This document shows, one piece after another, positions 1 to 7,375 of a stretch of 12,036 bases of DNA. This DNA comes from Comamonadaceae bacterium (GTDB lineage: Bacteria; Pseudomonadota; Gammaproteobacteria; Burkholderiales; Burkholderiaceae_C), in contig CANHKH010000059.1 of assembly GCA_947460165.1 (NCBI GenBank), positions 1 to 12,036 of the forward strand. Direction: 5' to 3'. A program made the translations under genes and the position numbers. The stretch's first letter is position 1. The number at the start of each line of letters is the position of its first letter. The notes beneath the pieces were generated by a model, which searched no databases, was not told the DNA's origin, and saw nothing but the letters and a program-made list of their open reading frames with translations.

Positions 1-876
1 CAGTGGGGAACCTGGATGAAGGAAGCCCTTGAGGCCGGCTCCAAGGGCAGGATCGCGGTGCAGCTGTTCCCACGCAATCAGCTGGGCACCATTGCCAGCC
101 AGATTGAGGGCCTGCAATTGGGCACCGTGGAAGCCTTCACTGCACCAGCCGATTTCTTTGCCGGTGTCGATCCCCGGTTTGGCACCTTCAGCATCCCCGT
201 CATGTTCAAGGACATGGTCCATGCCGAAAAGACCTTGCTCGACCCCGACATGAACAAGGAAATCTTGTCACTGGGCGCCAACCGCAACATGCAGGTGATC
301 TCGGTCTACACCTTTGCCTTTGCAAACTACTTTGGCAAGCAGCCCATACGTTCGATCGACGACATCAAGGGCAAAAAGTTCCGCGTCAATGCCACCGCGG
401 CCGAGCGCGCAAAAATGCGGCAACTCGGAGGCACAGCCGTGCCCATGGACCTGTCGGAGGTCATCCCTGGCCTGCAGCAGGGTGTGATTGACGGCACGCA
501 AAGCGCCACGGCCGTGTACGTGAACCTCAAGTTCAACGAGATCAACAAGGCGCTGACCGAGTCCAATGACACCATGGTGGTGTCGGTTGGGGTGATCAGC
601 CGGGCCTTCCTCAACCGCCTTCCGCCCGACCTGCGGCAGATGGTCGTCGACGAAGGCAACAAGGTTCAGGCACGCATGATGGCCCGGTCGCGCCAGATTG
701 ACGAGGAGTCCCGCAAGCGCTGGTCCGACGCGGGTGGCGAGTGGCTGCGCTTTTCAGCTGCAGACCAGACTCGCCTGCGCAGCCTCCTGTCCGGCATTGG
801 CGAGGAGGTGACCAAGGACAACGCCCAGGTCAACGCCTTCTACAAGCGTTTGCTGGCCACCAGCCAGAAGCATTGA
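1..876 (+). CDS. TRAP transporter substrate-binding protein, DctP type (5' partial)
   Basis: This is the periplasmic solute-binding subunit of a TRAP transporter, which captures a carboxylate and hands it to the DctQ/DctM membrane pair. The frame is open from the first base (Q-W-G-T-W before the first ATG at 16), so the start and signal peptide lie upstream of the window; the visible ATG is internal. Family hallmarks are visible: LFPRNQLG near the start, then IKGKKFRV, whose Arg in this family usually salt-bridges the ligand carboxylate, then PGLQQGVIDGTQSA and the long C-terminal helix region. About 290 residues remain of a usual 330 or so. The next gene starts 22 bases downstream and encodes the small permease, so this is a P-Q-M order operon. 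The ligand cannot be read from sequence; the linked decarboxylase and dioxygenase suggest an aromatic or dicarboxylic acid. Confidence 0.93.
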   Translation, partial: QWGTWMKEALEAGSKGRIAVQLFPRNQLGTIASQIEGLQLGTVEAFTAPADFFAGVDPRFGTFSIPVMFKDMVHAEKTLLDPDMNKEILSLGANRNMQVISVYTFAFANYFGKQPIRSIDDIKGKKFRVNATAAERAKMRQLGGTAVPMDLSEVIPGLQQGVIDGTQSATAVYVNLKFNEINKALTESNDTMVVSVGVISRAFLNRLPPDLRQMVVDEGNKVQARMMARSRQIDEESRKRWSDAGGEWLRFSAADQTRLRSLLSGIGEEVTKDNAQVNAFYKRLLATSQKH

Positions 877-898
877 GGCCCCAGGCTCAAAGCCCCCG

Positions 899-1438
899 AT
901 GAACTCCGAAAACATCGAGACACCGCCCCACCAGGGGCCACAAGCAGGGGCTGAAGTGTCCAGCAGCAAGGATGGCCTGCGCTGGCTCTACATCGTCCTG
1001 GGTGTCGTGATGCTCGGCGGTGTCGCACTCAACTTGGCCAATGTGATCGGGCGCTATGCCCTGGGCAAGTCCATCTTTTGGGCCGAGGAGGTGCTGGTGG
1101 GCATGGTCATCTGGGGCGTGTTTTTCGGCACGGCCGTGGTGTCTTGGCGGGGTGACCACCTCAACATGGACCTCTTCTACGCGCGGCTGGGTCAAAGCAG
1201 CCGATTTGCTGTGAACTGCGTCATCGCATCAGTGATGGTCGGTATTTGCCTTTTTGTCGCATGGCAGTCCTGGACCATTCTTCAGATGTTCTACCAGACA
1301 GAGGCGGTCAGTGCAGGCGCCCAAATACCCAAGCTCATCCCACACTCGGCTCTGATGGTGGGCTTTCTTTTGTCGGCCTTGGCGGTGATTGTGCGCTGGC
1401 GCCGCTGGCTGACTGAGCCACACGGGAGCAATGGGTGA
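899..1438 (+). CDS. TRAP transporter small permease, DctQ type
   Basis: This is the small integral-membrane subunit of the TRAP transporter, which partners DctM in Na+-driven uptake. The 179-residue protein has a hydrophilic N-terminus of about 28 residues followed by four hydrophobic stretches (roughly residues 30-50, 64-84, 101-125 and 145-163), as expected for DctQ. The motif around ANVIGRYALGKSIFWAEEV between the first two helices is typical of the family: an N-x-x-x-R-Y segment followed by the W-A-E-E helix start. The ATG at 899 has only a weak Shine-Dalgarno, but the gap after DctP is just 22 bases. The stop codon overlaps the GTG start of the next gene (GTGA), which indicates translational coupling. 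Confidence 0.93.
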   Translation: MNSENIETPPHQGPQAGAEVSSSKDGLRWLYIVLGVVMLGGVALNLANVIGRYALGKSIFWAEEVLVGMVIWGVFFGTAVVSWRGDHLNMDLFYARLGQSSRFAVNCVIASVMVGICLFVAWQSWTILQMFYQTEAVSAGAQIPKLIPHSALMVGFLLSALAVIVRWRRWLTEPHGSNG

Positions 1439-2709
1439 TTTTGCTTCTTTCCGTCCTGCCGCTTGCCCTGCTGGCGCTGGGCCTGCCTTTTTTCCTGGTC
1501 CTGCTTGCGTCGGCGACGACCTTCTTGCTTGTGTCGGGCTCGGTGCCGCCTACAGCCTTGCACCAGGTGATGTTCAGCAGCATCGACAAGTTCGCGCTGC
1601 TGGCGGTCCCCTTCTTTATTTTTGCGGGCGACCTGATGGGTCGCGGCGGCGTATCGCGGCGGCTGGTGCGTTGGGTGCTTTCCATGATGGGGGGGATGAG
1701 AGGCGGTCTGCCCATGACGGCCTTGGGCACCACCGCGGTATTCAGCGCAGTCTCTGGTTCGACGGCTGCCACTGTCGCGGCCGTGGGCAGCCTGACCTAC
1801 GACCGCATGCGGCAAGCCGGCTACTCGCCCCGCTTTGCATCTGGCCTGCTGGTTTCCAGCGCCGCCATCGATAACCTCATTCCACCCTCGATCGGCTTCA
1901 TACTCTACGGAATTTCCTCAGAGACTTCCATCGTCAAGCTGTTCGCGGCGGGACTTGTGCCCGGCCTCGTCATGGCGGCCTTTTTATCTCTGACGATTTG
2001 GTGGTACGTGAGGCGTGGGGGAGTTGAAGGACGCGGTGCCCCATTTTCCGGTGCCGAATTCTGGGCCGCTACCCGCGACGGCATCTGGTCCATCGGTGCG
2101 CCTGTCGCTGTGCTGGGCGGCATCTACGCTGGCATTTTCTCGCCGACCGAGGCCGCTGGAATTGCCTGTGTGTACGCCATGGTGGTGGTCGGCTTGGTCT
2201 ATCGTGAAATGGGCTGGATGGACATCCTTGAATCGGCGGGGCGCTCGCTGATCCTGACATCGCAGGTGTTCATCATCATCGCCGCAGCTGGCGTGTTTTC
2301 CTGGCTGTTGACCATCAATGGCATACCTCAAGCCCTGGTGAGCTGGGTCGTGGAACTCAAGGTCCAGCCCTGGATGCTTTTGCTGGCCATCAACTTGCTG
2401 CTGCTCTTGGTCGGCATGTTTCTGGACACGGCCTCGTCCATCTTGGTGCTCACGCCTTTGCTGGCCCCGGTGGCCAAGGTGCTCGGGGTTGACCCAGTGC
2501 ATTTTGGTGTCATCGTGGTCATGAACCTGAGCCTGGGCACCTTCACGCCGCCGTTCGGCATCAACCTGTTTGTGGGGCAGGCCGTCTTCAAGCTGCCCCT
2601 GTCCGTGCTGTATAGCGGCATCTTGCCTTTCTTTGTGGCGAGCCTGGGCGCGTTGGCATTGGTGACCTACGTGCCAGACTTGTCGCTCTATATCCTGAGA
2701 TTTCTATGA
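1435..2709 (+). CDS. TRAP transporter large permease, DctM type
   Basis: This is the large membrane subunit of the TRAP transporter and contains the transport path. It has 424 residues, matching the usual DctM length, and is hydrophobic throughout, with about 11-12 membrane segments. Recognisable DctM features are FFIFAGDLMGRGGVSRRLV near residue 60-80, the AVSGSTAATVAAVG segment near 105-118, NLIPPSIGFILYG near 145-157, IFSPTEAAGIA near 233-243, and the C-terminal NLSLGTFTPPFGINLFVG. The start is GTG at 1435 and overlaps the DctQ stop by four bases. The stop at 2707-2709 in turn overlaps the ATG of the decarboxylase gene (ATGA). The transporter and the first catabolic enzyme are therefore in one translationally coupled unit, which suggests the enzyme acts on the imported substrate or an early product. 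Confidence 0.95.
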   Translation: MILLLSVLPLALLALGLPFFLVLLASATTFLLVSGSVPPTALHQVMFSSIDKFALLAVPFFIFAGDLMGRGGVSRRLVRWVLSMMGGMRGGLPMTALGTTAVFSAVSGSTAATVAAVGSLTYDRMRQAGYSPRFASGLLVSSAAIDNLIPPSIGFILYGISSETSIVKLFAAGLVPGLVMAAFLSLTIWWYVRRGGVEGRGAPFSGAEFWAATRDGIWSIGAPVAVLGGIYAGIFSPTEAAGIACVYAMVVVGLVYREMGWMDILESAGRSLILTSQVFIIIAAAGVFSWLLTINGIPQALVSWVVELKVQPWMLLLAINLLLLLVGMFLDTASSILVLTPLLAPVAKVLGVDPVHFGVIVVMNLSLGTFTPPFGINLFVGQAVFKLPLSVLYSGILPFFVASLGALALVTYVPDLSLYILRFL

Positions 2710-3770
2710 CGCAGGACGCATCTGATCTCCCGCAGGATTACCGGCGCTTGACGCCGGCTTGCAACTGTTGTCCAGTGGATATTCATGCGCACTGGTTCCC
2801 CCAGCCTTGGCTCGATGAGCTTCATCGTCGGGGCCTGGCCCATGGACTGCAGTGGGAAGACACCTCGAGCGGACCGCGCTTTTGGCACGGGCATCTTTCT
2901 ACCGGGCCGGTTGGACCCCGGTTTGTGGATCTGCAGGCGCGCCTGCAGATGATGCAGCAGCAAGGCGTGCAGGCCCAGGCGCTGTCGCTGTCGCAGCCTA
3001 TGGTGTACTGGGCTGGTCGCGAGGATGGCCATGCCTTAGCGAGCCTCTACAACGACTGCCTGGTACAGGCGCATGAGAGTCATCCCGAGCATTTTTTTGG
3101 CTTGGCCACCTTGCCGCTGCAGGCCATCGACCTGTCCTTGCGCGAGATCGACCGAATCGCCAGCTTCCAGGCCATTCGGGGTGTTTGCATCGCCACCCAT
3201 GTGCTGGGCAAAGACCTGTCCGATCCCTCGTTCTTCCCTGTCTACGAACGGCTTGAGGATCTGGGGCTGCCGGTGTTCCTGCATCCGACCTTCGTGCTGG
3301 CCCCCGATAGGCTAGAAGCCCACTACCTGACCAACTTGCTGGGCAACCCTTTTGAGACCGCAGTGGCTGCCGCCCACTTGATTTTCGGGCAGGTGCTGGA
3401 CCGCTTTCCTAAGCTGCAATTCGTGCTGCCTCATGCGGGAGGCGCCTTCCCATACCTGGTCGGCCGGCTCCGGCGCGGCTGGGAAAAGCGTGCGGACCTG
3501 GGGCGGCTTTCGGCATCACCCGAGTCCTACCTTCGCCGCTTTCATTACGACACCATTGGCTACAGCGCCCCGGTGCTGGACTTTCTGATCAGTCAAGTCG
3601 GCAGCGATCGAATCCTCATGGGCAGCGACTACTGCTTTCCGATCGCCTATGAACAGCCGGTCGACATTGTGACCGCCATGACCCACCTCTCGGCCGATGA
3701 GCAAGCTGCCGTCCTTGAGACAAATGCGCGCCAACTGTTGCGCCTGCCTCCTGCGAAGACACCCACTTGA
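2706..3770 (+). CDS. ACMSD-like amidohydrolase-family decarboxylase
   Basis: This predicted cytosolic metal-dependent enzyme (354 residues) belongs to the amidohydrolase 2 family, in the branch with ACMSD, gamma-resorcylate decarboxylase and 5-carboxyvanillate decarboxylase, which catalyse non-oxidative decarboxylation. Visible metal and catalytic residues are H27 and H29 (DIHAHWFP), H193 (VFLHPTF), H243 (VLPHAGGAFPY) and D308 (GSDYCFP). The stretch from about 100 to 340 follows the ACMSD pattern closely, including FFGLATLPLQ and the LLGNPFETAVAAAHLI helix. The ATG overlaps the DctM stop by four bases. Odd: a cysteine cluster (C19, C21, C22) directly before the metal motif. Likely substrates are a hydroxybenzoate or a ring-cleavage semialdehyde acid; some relatives are hydrolases, so decarboxylation is inferred from the subfamily resemblance. 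The dioxygenase gene follows after 46 bases. Confidence 0.85.
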   Translation: MTQDASDLPQDYRRLTPACNCCPVDIHAHWFPQPWLDELHRRGLAHGLQWEDTSSGPRFWHGHLSTGPVGPRFVDLQARLQMMQQQGVQAQALSLSQPMVYWAGREDGHALASLYNDCLVQAHESHPEHFFGLATLPLQAIDLSLREIDRIASFQAIRGVCIATHVLGKDLSDPSFFPVYERLEDLGLPVFLHPTFVLAPDRLEAHYLTNLLGNPFETAVAAAHLIFGQVLDRFPKLQFVLPHAGGAFPYLVGRLRRGWEKRADLGRLSASPESYLRRFHYDTIGYSAPVLDFLISQVGSDRILMGSDYCFPIAYEQPVDIVTAMTHLSADEQAAVLETNARQLLRLPPAKTPT

Positions 3771-3816
3771 GGCGGCCGACACGGCAAGTGCGCAAGCTTT
3801 CATTAAGATTGCGTCC

Positions 3817-4758
3817 ATGATCATTACTCAAGAAAGCGATGTGACCCAGGCCGTCCTCTCGGAGATTGAGCGCAGCTCTGACCCACGCTTGAGGCAGATT
3901 CTCCAGAGCGCGGTGCGCCATCTCCATGATTTCGTGCGCGAGGTCAAACTGACCGAAGCCGAATTTCAGCAGGTGTGCAGTTGCATTGCCCGGGCTGGGC
4001 AGGCGACCAATGCCTCGCACAACGAGGTGGTGCTGGCCGCGGGCTCGCTGGGTGTCTCGGCCCTGGTGTGCCTGCTCAACAACGGTGCGGCCGATGGCGC
4101 CGAACTGACCACGGCCAACCTGTTGGGGCCTTTCTGGCGCGATGGCTCGCCGCCCATGGCGCAGGGCGCCTCCATCGTGCGCTCGCCCACGCCGGGTGAT
4201 CCCATCTTCGTCACCGCCTGGGTGCAGGACCAGGCGGGTCAAGGCCTTGCCGATGTGCGGGTCGATGTCTGGCAAGCTTCCTCCGAGGGCTTTTACGAGA
4301 ACCAGGACCCCGTGCAGGCCGACATGAACCTGCGCGCCACCTTCACCACCGATGCCCAAGGCTGTGTGCGCTTTCGCAGCATCAAGCCCGTCGGCTACCC
4401 CATCCCGGTCAACGGCCCGGTGGGCGATTTGATCCGGGCGCAGGGGCGGCACAACATGCGGCCGGCGCACATTCATTTTTTGATGAGCAAGCCCGGCTAC
4501 AAGACGCAGTTCTCGCAGGTGTATTCCTCGGACGACCCGAACCTGCAGACCGATGTGCAGTTCGCGGTCACGCGTGCGCTCATTGGCCAGTATGTCCGAC
4601 ACGAAGGCGGCTGCCCCGAGCCCGACGTGAGCGGGCCCTGGTTCAGCCTGGAGCACCGCTTTACGCTGCAAGAAGGCGAGTCGCGCTTGCCGCGCCCGCC
4701 CATCACGGGCAAGGCCAGCGGGCCCCGCCCCAGCCTGGAGGTGCTACAGCGGCGCTGA
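3817..4758 (+). CDS. Intradiol ring-cleavage dioxygenase, hydroxyquinol 1,2-dioxygenase-like
   Basis: This is an Fe(III) enzyme that splits a catechol-type ring between adjacent hydroxyls to a cis,cis-muconate-type product. The start chosen is ATG 3817 (313 residues): from here the protein opens with the family-typical ITQE...TQAVL and HLHDFVREVKLTEAEF. Upstream in-frame codons from 3697 overlap the decarboxylase gene and encode nothing family-like. The N-terminal dimerisation domain spans about 1-100 and the catalytic beta-sandwich 101-290. Iron ligands are Y160, Y194, H218 and H220 (in YPIPVNGPVGDL and RPAHIHFLMSKPGY). LLGPFWR at 102-108 and the YPIPVNGPVG loop resemble hydroxyquinol rather than protocatechuate dioxygenases. 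No maleylacetate reductase is in the window, so hydroxyquinol as substrate is an inference. A GTG at 3841 with a better upstream purine run is a possible alternative start. Confidence 0.9.
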   Translation: MIITQESDVTQAVLSEIERSSDPRLRQILQSAVRHLHDFVREVKLTEAEFQQVCSCIARAGQATNASHNEVVLAAGSLGVSALVCLLNNGAADGAELTTANLLGPFWRDGSPPMAQGASIVRSPTPGDPIFVTAWVQDQAGQGLADVRVDVWQASSEGFYENQDPVQADMNLRATFTTDAQGCVRFRSIKPVGYPIPVNGPVGDLIRAQGRHNMRPAHIHFLMSKPGYKTQFSQVYSSDDPNLQTDVQFAVTRALIGQYVRHEGGCPEPDVSGPWFSLEHRFTLQEGESRLPRPPITGKASGPRPSLEVLQRR

Positions 4759-4768
4759 GCGCGCTCAG
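4755..4768. terminator. Palindrome spanning both stops of two convergent genes
   Basis: A perfect 14-base palindrome, CTGAGCGCGCTCAG, sits exactly at the junction of the convergent dioxygenase and deacetylase-like genes. Its symmetric positions hold the TGA stop of the plus-strand gene (4756-4758) and the TGA stop of the minus-strand gene (4765-4767). It could fold as a hairpin in either transcript, but there is no following U-run, so intrinsic termination is not demonstrated. It may simply reflect compact gene packing. Confidence 0.35.
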
Positions 4769-5625
4769 GCTGCTGACGGCGCGTACCAGTGGCTGAGCTT
4801 GACCTCTGGCGTGCCTTGCGCCTGGGTCCATTCGGCCAGCTCGTCGTGGCGGGGCATCCACACGCCCTCGAACTGCCCCATGTAGCTCAGGAATTTGTCG
4901 AGCTGCGCGGCCATCAATGGTCGGCCGCCAAAGTTGCCGTGCATGGTGATGTTGATCATCGAGCCCGGCTCTTGCTGGTACTGGAAGTCGAACAGGTCCT
5001 TGTAGGTGGTGAACCAGTCTATGGGTGCGCCGCGCAGCACGCGGTTGTCGGCAAAGTCACTGTGAGGCAGTCCGACGATGGGGCCGGCTGGAGTCTCTAT
5101 CATGCCGGGCAGGTCCATGTCGTTGTAGTCGCCGTGCCAGAGCAGGCCTTCGCGCTTGAGCACCTCGGCAGTGCGCTCGTTGGTGGCAATCGTCGAGCTG
5201 AGCCAGCCCACCGGGCGCTGGCCGCCTATCTCCGTCAAGATGCCCAGGCTGCGGCGAACCAGCGCCACTTCCTCGCTTTCGCTCAGGCCTGAGAGCACCT
5301 GGTCTTGCGCGTAGTTGTGGCCGGCAATTTCGAAGCCGGCGGCGGCAATCTGGCGCACCGTGTCTGGGAACAGCTCGGCCGAACGCGCATTGATGCAGGC
5401 TGTGCCAAAGACGCCGTGGCGGCGCGCGGTGCGCACCAAGCGCGCCATGCCAAAGCGCCCGCCGTAGTTGGCCCACAAGATGCCGGCGCGGTCTTCGGTG
5501 CCGGCCTTGGGCGGGCTGGTCATGGGCGAGTAGGGCGGCGCCTTGCCCGGCGACCAGTTCTCCATCAAAAAGGTCAGGATGACAGTGATGCGGGGCTGGC
5601 TGGGGCGTTGGGAAAGCAAAGGCAA
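4765..5625 (-). CDS. Polysaccharide deacetylase-like (NodB-fold) hydrolase with atypical active site
   Basis: This 286-residue predicted cytosolic NodB-fold protein resembles the PuuE-like/cyclic-imide-hydrolase side of the polysaccharide deacetylase family. The start chosen is TTG at 5625: an AGGAG lies at 5637-5633 with 7-base spacing, and the longer ATG start at 5700 would run into the upstream gene, whose stop is at 5648. Motifs are TFLMENW (18-24), where classical members have an Asp pair; EIAGHNYAQDQ (99-109) with H103; VGWLSST (139-145), a motif-3-like strand; LWHGDYNDMDLP (162-173); and NITMHGNFGGRP (225-236) with H229. The metal-binding DD and the second His of motif 2 are not apparent. 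It probably acts on a C-N or ester bond of a small molecule rather than on polysaccharide, since there is no signal peptide. It is last in the minus operon; substrate unknown. Confidence 0.82.
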   Translation of the reverse strand: MPLLSQRPSQPRITVILTFLMENWSPGKAPPYSPMTSPPKAGTEDRAGILWANYGGRFGMARLVRTARRHGVFGTACINARSAELFPDTVRQIAAAGFEIAGHNYAQDQVLSGLSESEEVALVRRSLGILTEIGGQRPVGWLSSTIATNERTAEVLKREGLLWHGDYNDMDLPGMIETPAGPIVGLPHSDFADNRVLRGAPIDWFTTYKDLFDFQYQQEPGSMINITMHGNFGGRPLMAAQLDKFLSYMGQFEGVWMPRHDELAEWTQAQGTPEVKLSHWYAPSAA

Positions 5626-5647
5626 GATGGGGCTCCTGGGTGAGTTG

Positions 5648-6628
5648 TCATTCGGGCGTGATGCCCGCTTGTTGGGTGAGGGACTTGTAGAGCTGGGCAC
5701 TGTCGGCCAGTTGGCGTGAAAAATCGGCAGGCCCCGCGAACTTGATGTCGTAGCCGGCCTGGTTCATGCGGGCGACCACCTCGGGGTCGCGCATGATTTT
5801 GTCCATCTCAGCGCCCAGGCGCTGCACCACGGGCGCGGGCATGCCGGCTGGACCCAACAGGCCAACCCAGGTGTCTGGCACAGAAAAGCCGGGGATGCCG
5901 CTTTCTGCAGCGGTGGGAATGGTGGGCGCGCTGGCCGAGCGGTTGGCCTCGACCACCGCCAGGATGCGCAGCTTGCCGGTCTGCACATGCGGCAGCAAGT
6001 TGGACAGCACCAAAATGCCCAGGTCCACCTGGCCCGAGATCACGTCGGTCAGCGCGGCCGAGCCGCCCCGGTAAGGCACATGCGTCAATTTGGCTTTTTG
6101 CGTGGTGGTGAGCAGCAGGCCTGCCAGCTGCTGCGAGGTGCCGGCGCCCGAGGTGCCAAAGGACAGGCCCTTGGGGTTGGCCTGCGACTGCGCCACCAGA
6201 TCGGCCATGGACTTGATGGGCGAATTCGCTGGCACGGCAACGGCCTGCGGGGCCACAGCGACCTTGGCAATGGCGCTGAAGTCCTTGACCGGGTCGTAGT
6301 TCACGCCCTTGGTGAACAGCTGCACGGTTTGGTGGGGCGGGCCCAGGTTCATCAGCAAGGTGTAACCGTCGGCCGGCGACGCAGCCACCTGGGCCGAGCC
6401 TATGGAGCCCCCAGCGCCGGCGCGGTTTTCAATGAGCACAGGCTGGCCCAGGGCGACCGAGAGCTTGGGCCCGACGATGCGGGCCACGGTGTCGGCCGCG
6501 CCGCCAGCGGCAAAGGGCGCGACGATGCGAATGGGCTTGCTGGGGTAGCTGCCCTGGGCCCAGGCGGGCACGGCCAGGGCCAGCAGCGGCAGGGCCAGAA
6601 GGCTGCGGCGGATGCGGTTTTTTGTCAT
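5648..6628 (-). CDS. Bug/TctC-family tripartite tricarboxylate transporter substrate-binding protein
   Basis: This is a periplasmic binding protein of the Bug (TctC) family, which bind carboxylates with two ordered waters and often act without an adjacent permease. The 326-residue protein starts at ATG 6628 with AAGGAG six bases upstream. The in-frame extension to 7012 only shadows the regulator gene. A signal peptide is evident: basic MTKNRIRR, a Leu/Ala-rich core, and cleavage near AWA-Q at 24/25. The mature part has YPSKPIRIVAPFAAGGAAD, the family first-strand/loop signature, then IENRAGAGGSIG near 78-89, LTHVPYRGG near 180, and the Asp-containing VDLGILVL near 200. No TctA or TctB permease is in the window. 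It sits 35 bases behind the GntR gene and 22 bases before the deacetylase-like gene, so is co-transcribed. Confidence 0.93.
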   Translation of the reverse strand: MTKNRIRRSLLALPLLALAVPAWAQGSYPSKPIRIVAPFAAGGAADTVARIVGPKLSVALGQPVLIENRAGAGGSIGSAQVAASPADGYTLLMNLGPPHQTVQLFTKGVNYDPVKDFSAIAKVAVAPQAVAVPANSPIKSMADLVAQSQANPKGLSFGTSGAGTSQQLAGLLLTTTQKAKLTHVPYRGGSAALTDVISGQVDLGILVLSNLLPHVQTGKLRILAVVEANRSASAPTIPTAAESGIPGFSVPDTWVGLLGPAGMPAPVVQRLGAEMDKIMRDPEVVARMNQAGYDIKFAGPADFSRQLADSAQLYKSLTQQAGITPE

Positions 6629-6663
6629 CAATGTCTCCTTGGGGGTGGGTGCTCTGAAGTCGG

Positions 6664-7362
6664 TCAGACCAGCGCCGTGCAAATGTTGCGTGTGGTGCGG
6701 TCGATGTGCTGGGCCAGCAGCGCGCAGGCCAGGTCGGCGTTGCGCTCTAAGGTGGCCTCGACGATGGCCTGGTGCTCGCCGTGAACGTTGCGGTCGAAGG
6801 GGTTGCGTTGCAAGAACAGGCGACGGTACCGGTCGTTCTGGTCGTGCACTCTGGCGCAGTACTGCAGCAGCAGCGGCATGCCGCAGGCGCCCAGCAGCGC
6901 AAAGTGAAATTGTCGGTGCGCGGCTTCCCAGGCGCCTGGGGCCTGCCGGTTCGATTCCTGGCGCGGGGCCTGCGCCAACTGGTGCAGCGCCTGGGCGATG
7001 GCGTGCTCCCATTGCGCATCGCCCAGGGAGATCGATTCGCGCAAGGCCAAGGTCTCCAGGTGGATGCGCAGGCGTGCGATTTCTCTCAAGTTGGCTTCGG
7101 ACACGGGCGCCACCCAGTAGCCGCGCTGGTCCTCGATGCGCACCAAGCCCTCGGCGCCCAGACGCGAGAGCGCCTCGCGCAGCGGGCTGCTGCTCAGCGT
7201 CAGGTCCAGGCGCTCGCGCAGCATGTCCAGCTTGAGCTTGCTGCCCGGCGCCAGCTCGCCCGACAAGATGGCCTCGCGCAGGCGTGCGGTCAGCTCGGTG
7301 GACAGCGTGCGCGCGCCTTCTTCACCGTCAACAGACGGGGCCAGGGCAGGGGCGCGGGCCAT
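6664..7362 (-). CDS. GntR-family transcriptional regulator, FCD (FadR C-terminal) subfamily
   Basis: This 232-residue one-component regulator is predicted to repress or activate the flanking operons in response to a carboxylate. The start ATG 7362 lies 13 bases after the preceding gene's stop; a longer in-frame start at 7431 would overlap that gene. A winged-helix DNA-binding domain spans about 18-88 (LREAILSGELAPGSKLK, then SSPLREALSRLGAEGLV recognition helix and the RGYWVAP wing). The all-helical FCD ligand domain spans 92-225. Candidate metal ligands are H149, H153, H197 and H219; in most metal-binding FCD proteins the first position (HRQFH here) is Asp. It is embedded between two binding-protein genes in the same operon, so it is probably autoregulated. 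Its operator is most likely in the divergent gap at 9727-9865. Confidence 0.92.
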   Translation of the reverse strand: MARAPALAPSVDGEEGARTLSTELTARLREAILSGELAPGSKLKLDMLRERLDLTLSSSPLREALSRLGAEGLVRIEDQRGYWVAPVSEANLREIARLRIHLETLALRESISLGDAQWEHAIAQALHQLAQAPRQESNRQAPGAWEAAHRQFHFALLGACGMPLLLQYCARVHDQNDRYRRLFLQRNPFDRNVHGEHQAIVEATLERNADLACALLAQHIDRTTRNICTALV

Positions 7363-7375
7363 GGCGGGCGGCCTT

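Noticed and set aside
3697..3816. 40-residue N-terminal extension of the dioxygenase
   Set aside because: It overlaps the decarboxylase gene, is Cys/Arg-rich and unlike the family N-terminus, which begins at 3817.
3616..4671. 351-residue open frame on the minus strand across the decarboxylase/dioxygenase genes
   Set aside because: It lies antisense to two genes with complete catalytic motifs, has His/Arg/Gly-rich low-information sequence, and shows no recognisable domain.
2706..4758. Assignment as a standard gamma-resorcylate/hydroxyquinol pathway
   Set aside because: Resorcinol hydroxylase and maleylacetate reductase, which this route needs, are not in the window; kept only as one possibility.
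5987..6784. 265-residue plus-strand open frame
   Set aside because: It is the antisense shadow of the Bug/TctC gene; Gly/His/Arg-rich with no domain.
6629..7012. 128-residue N-terminal extension of the Bug/TctC protein
   Set aside because: It overlaps the GntR gene out of frame, and the signal peptide and AAGGAG site place the start at 6628.
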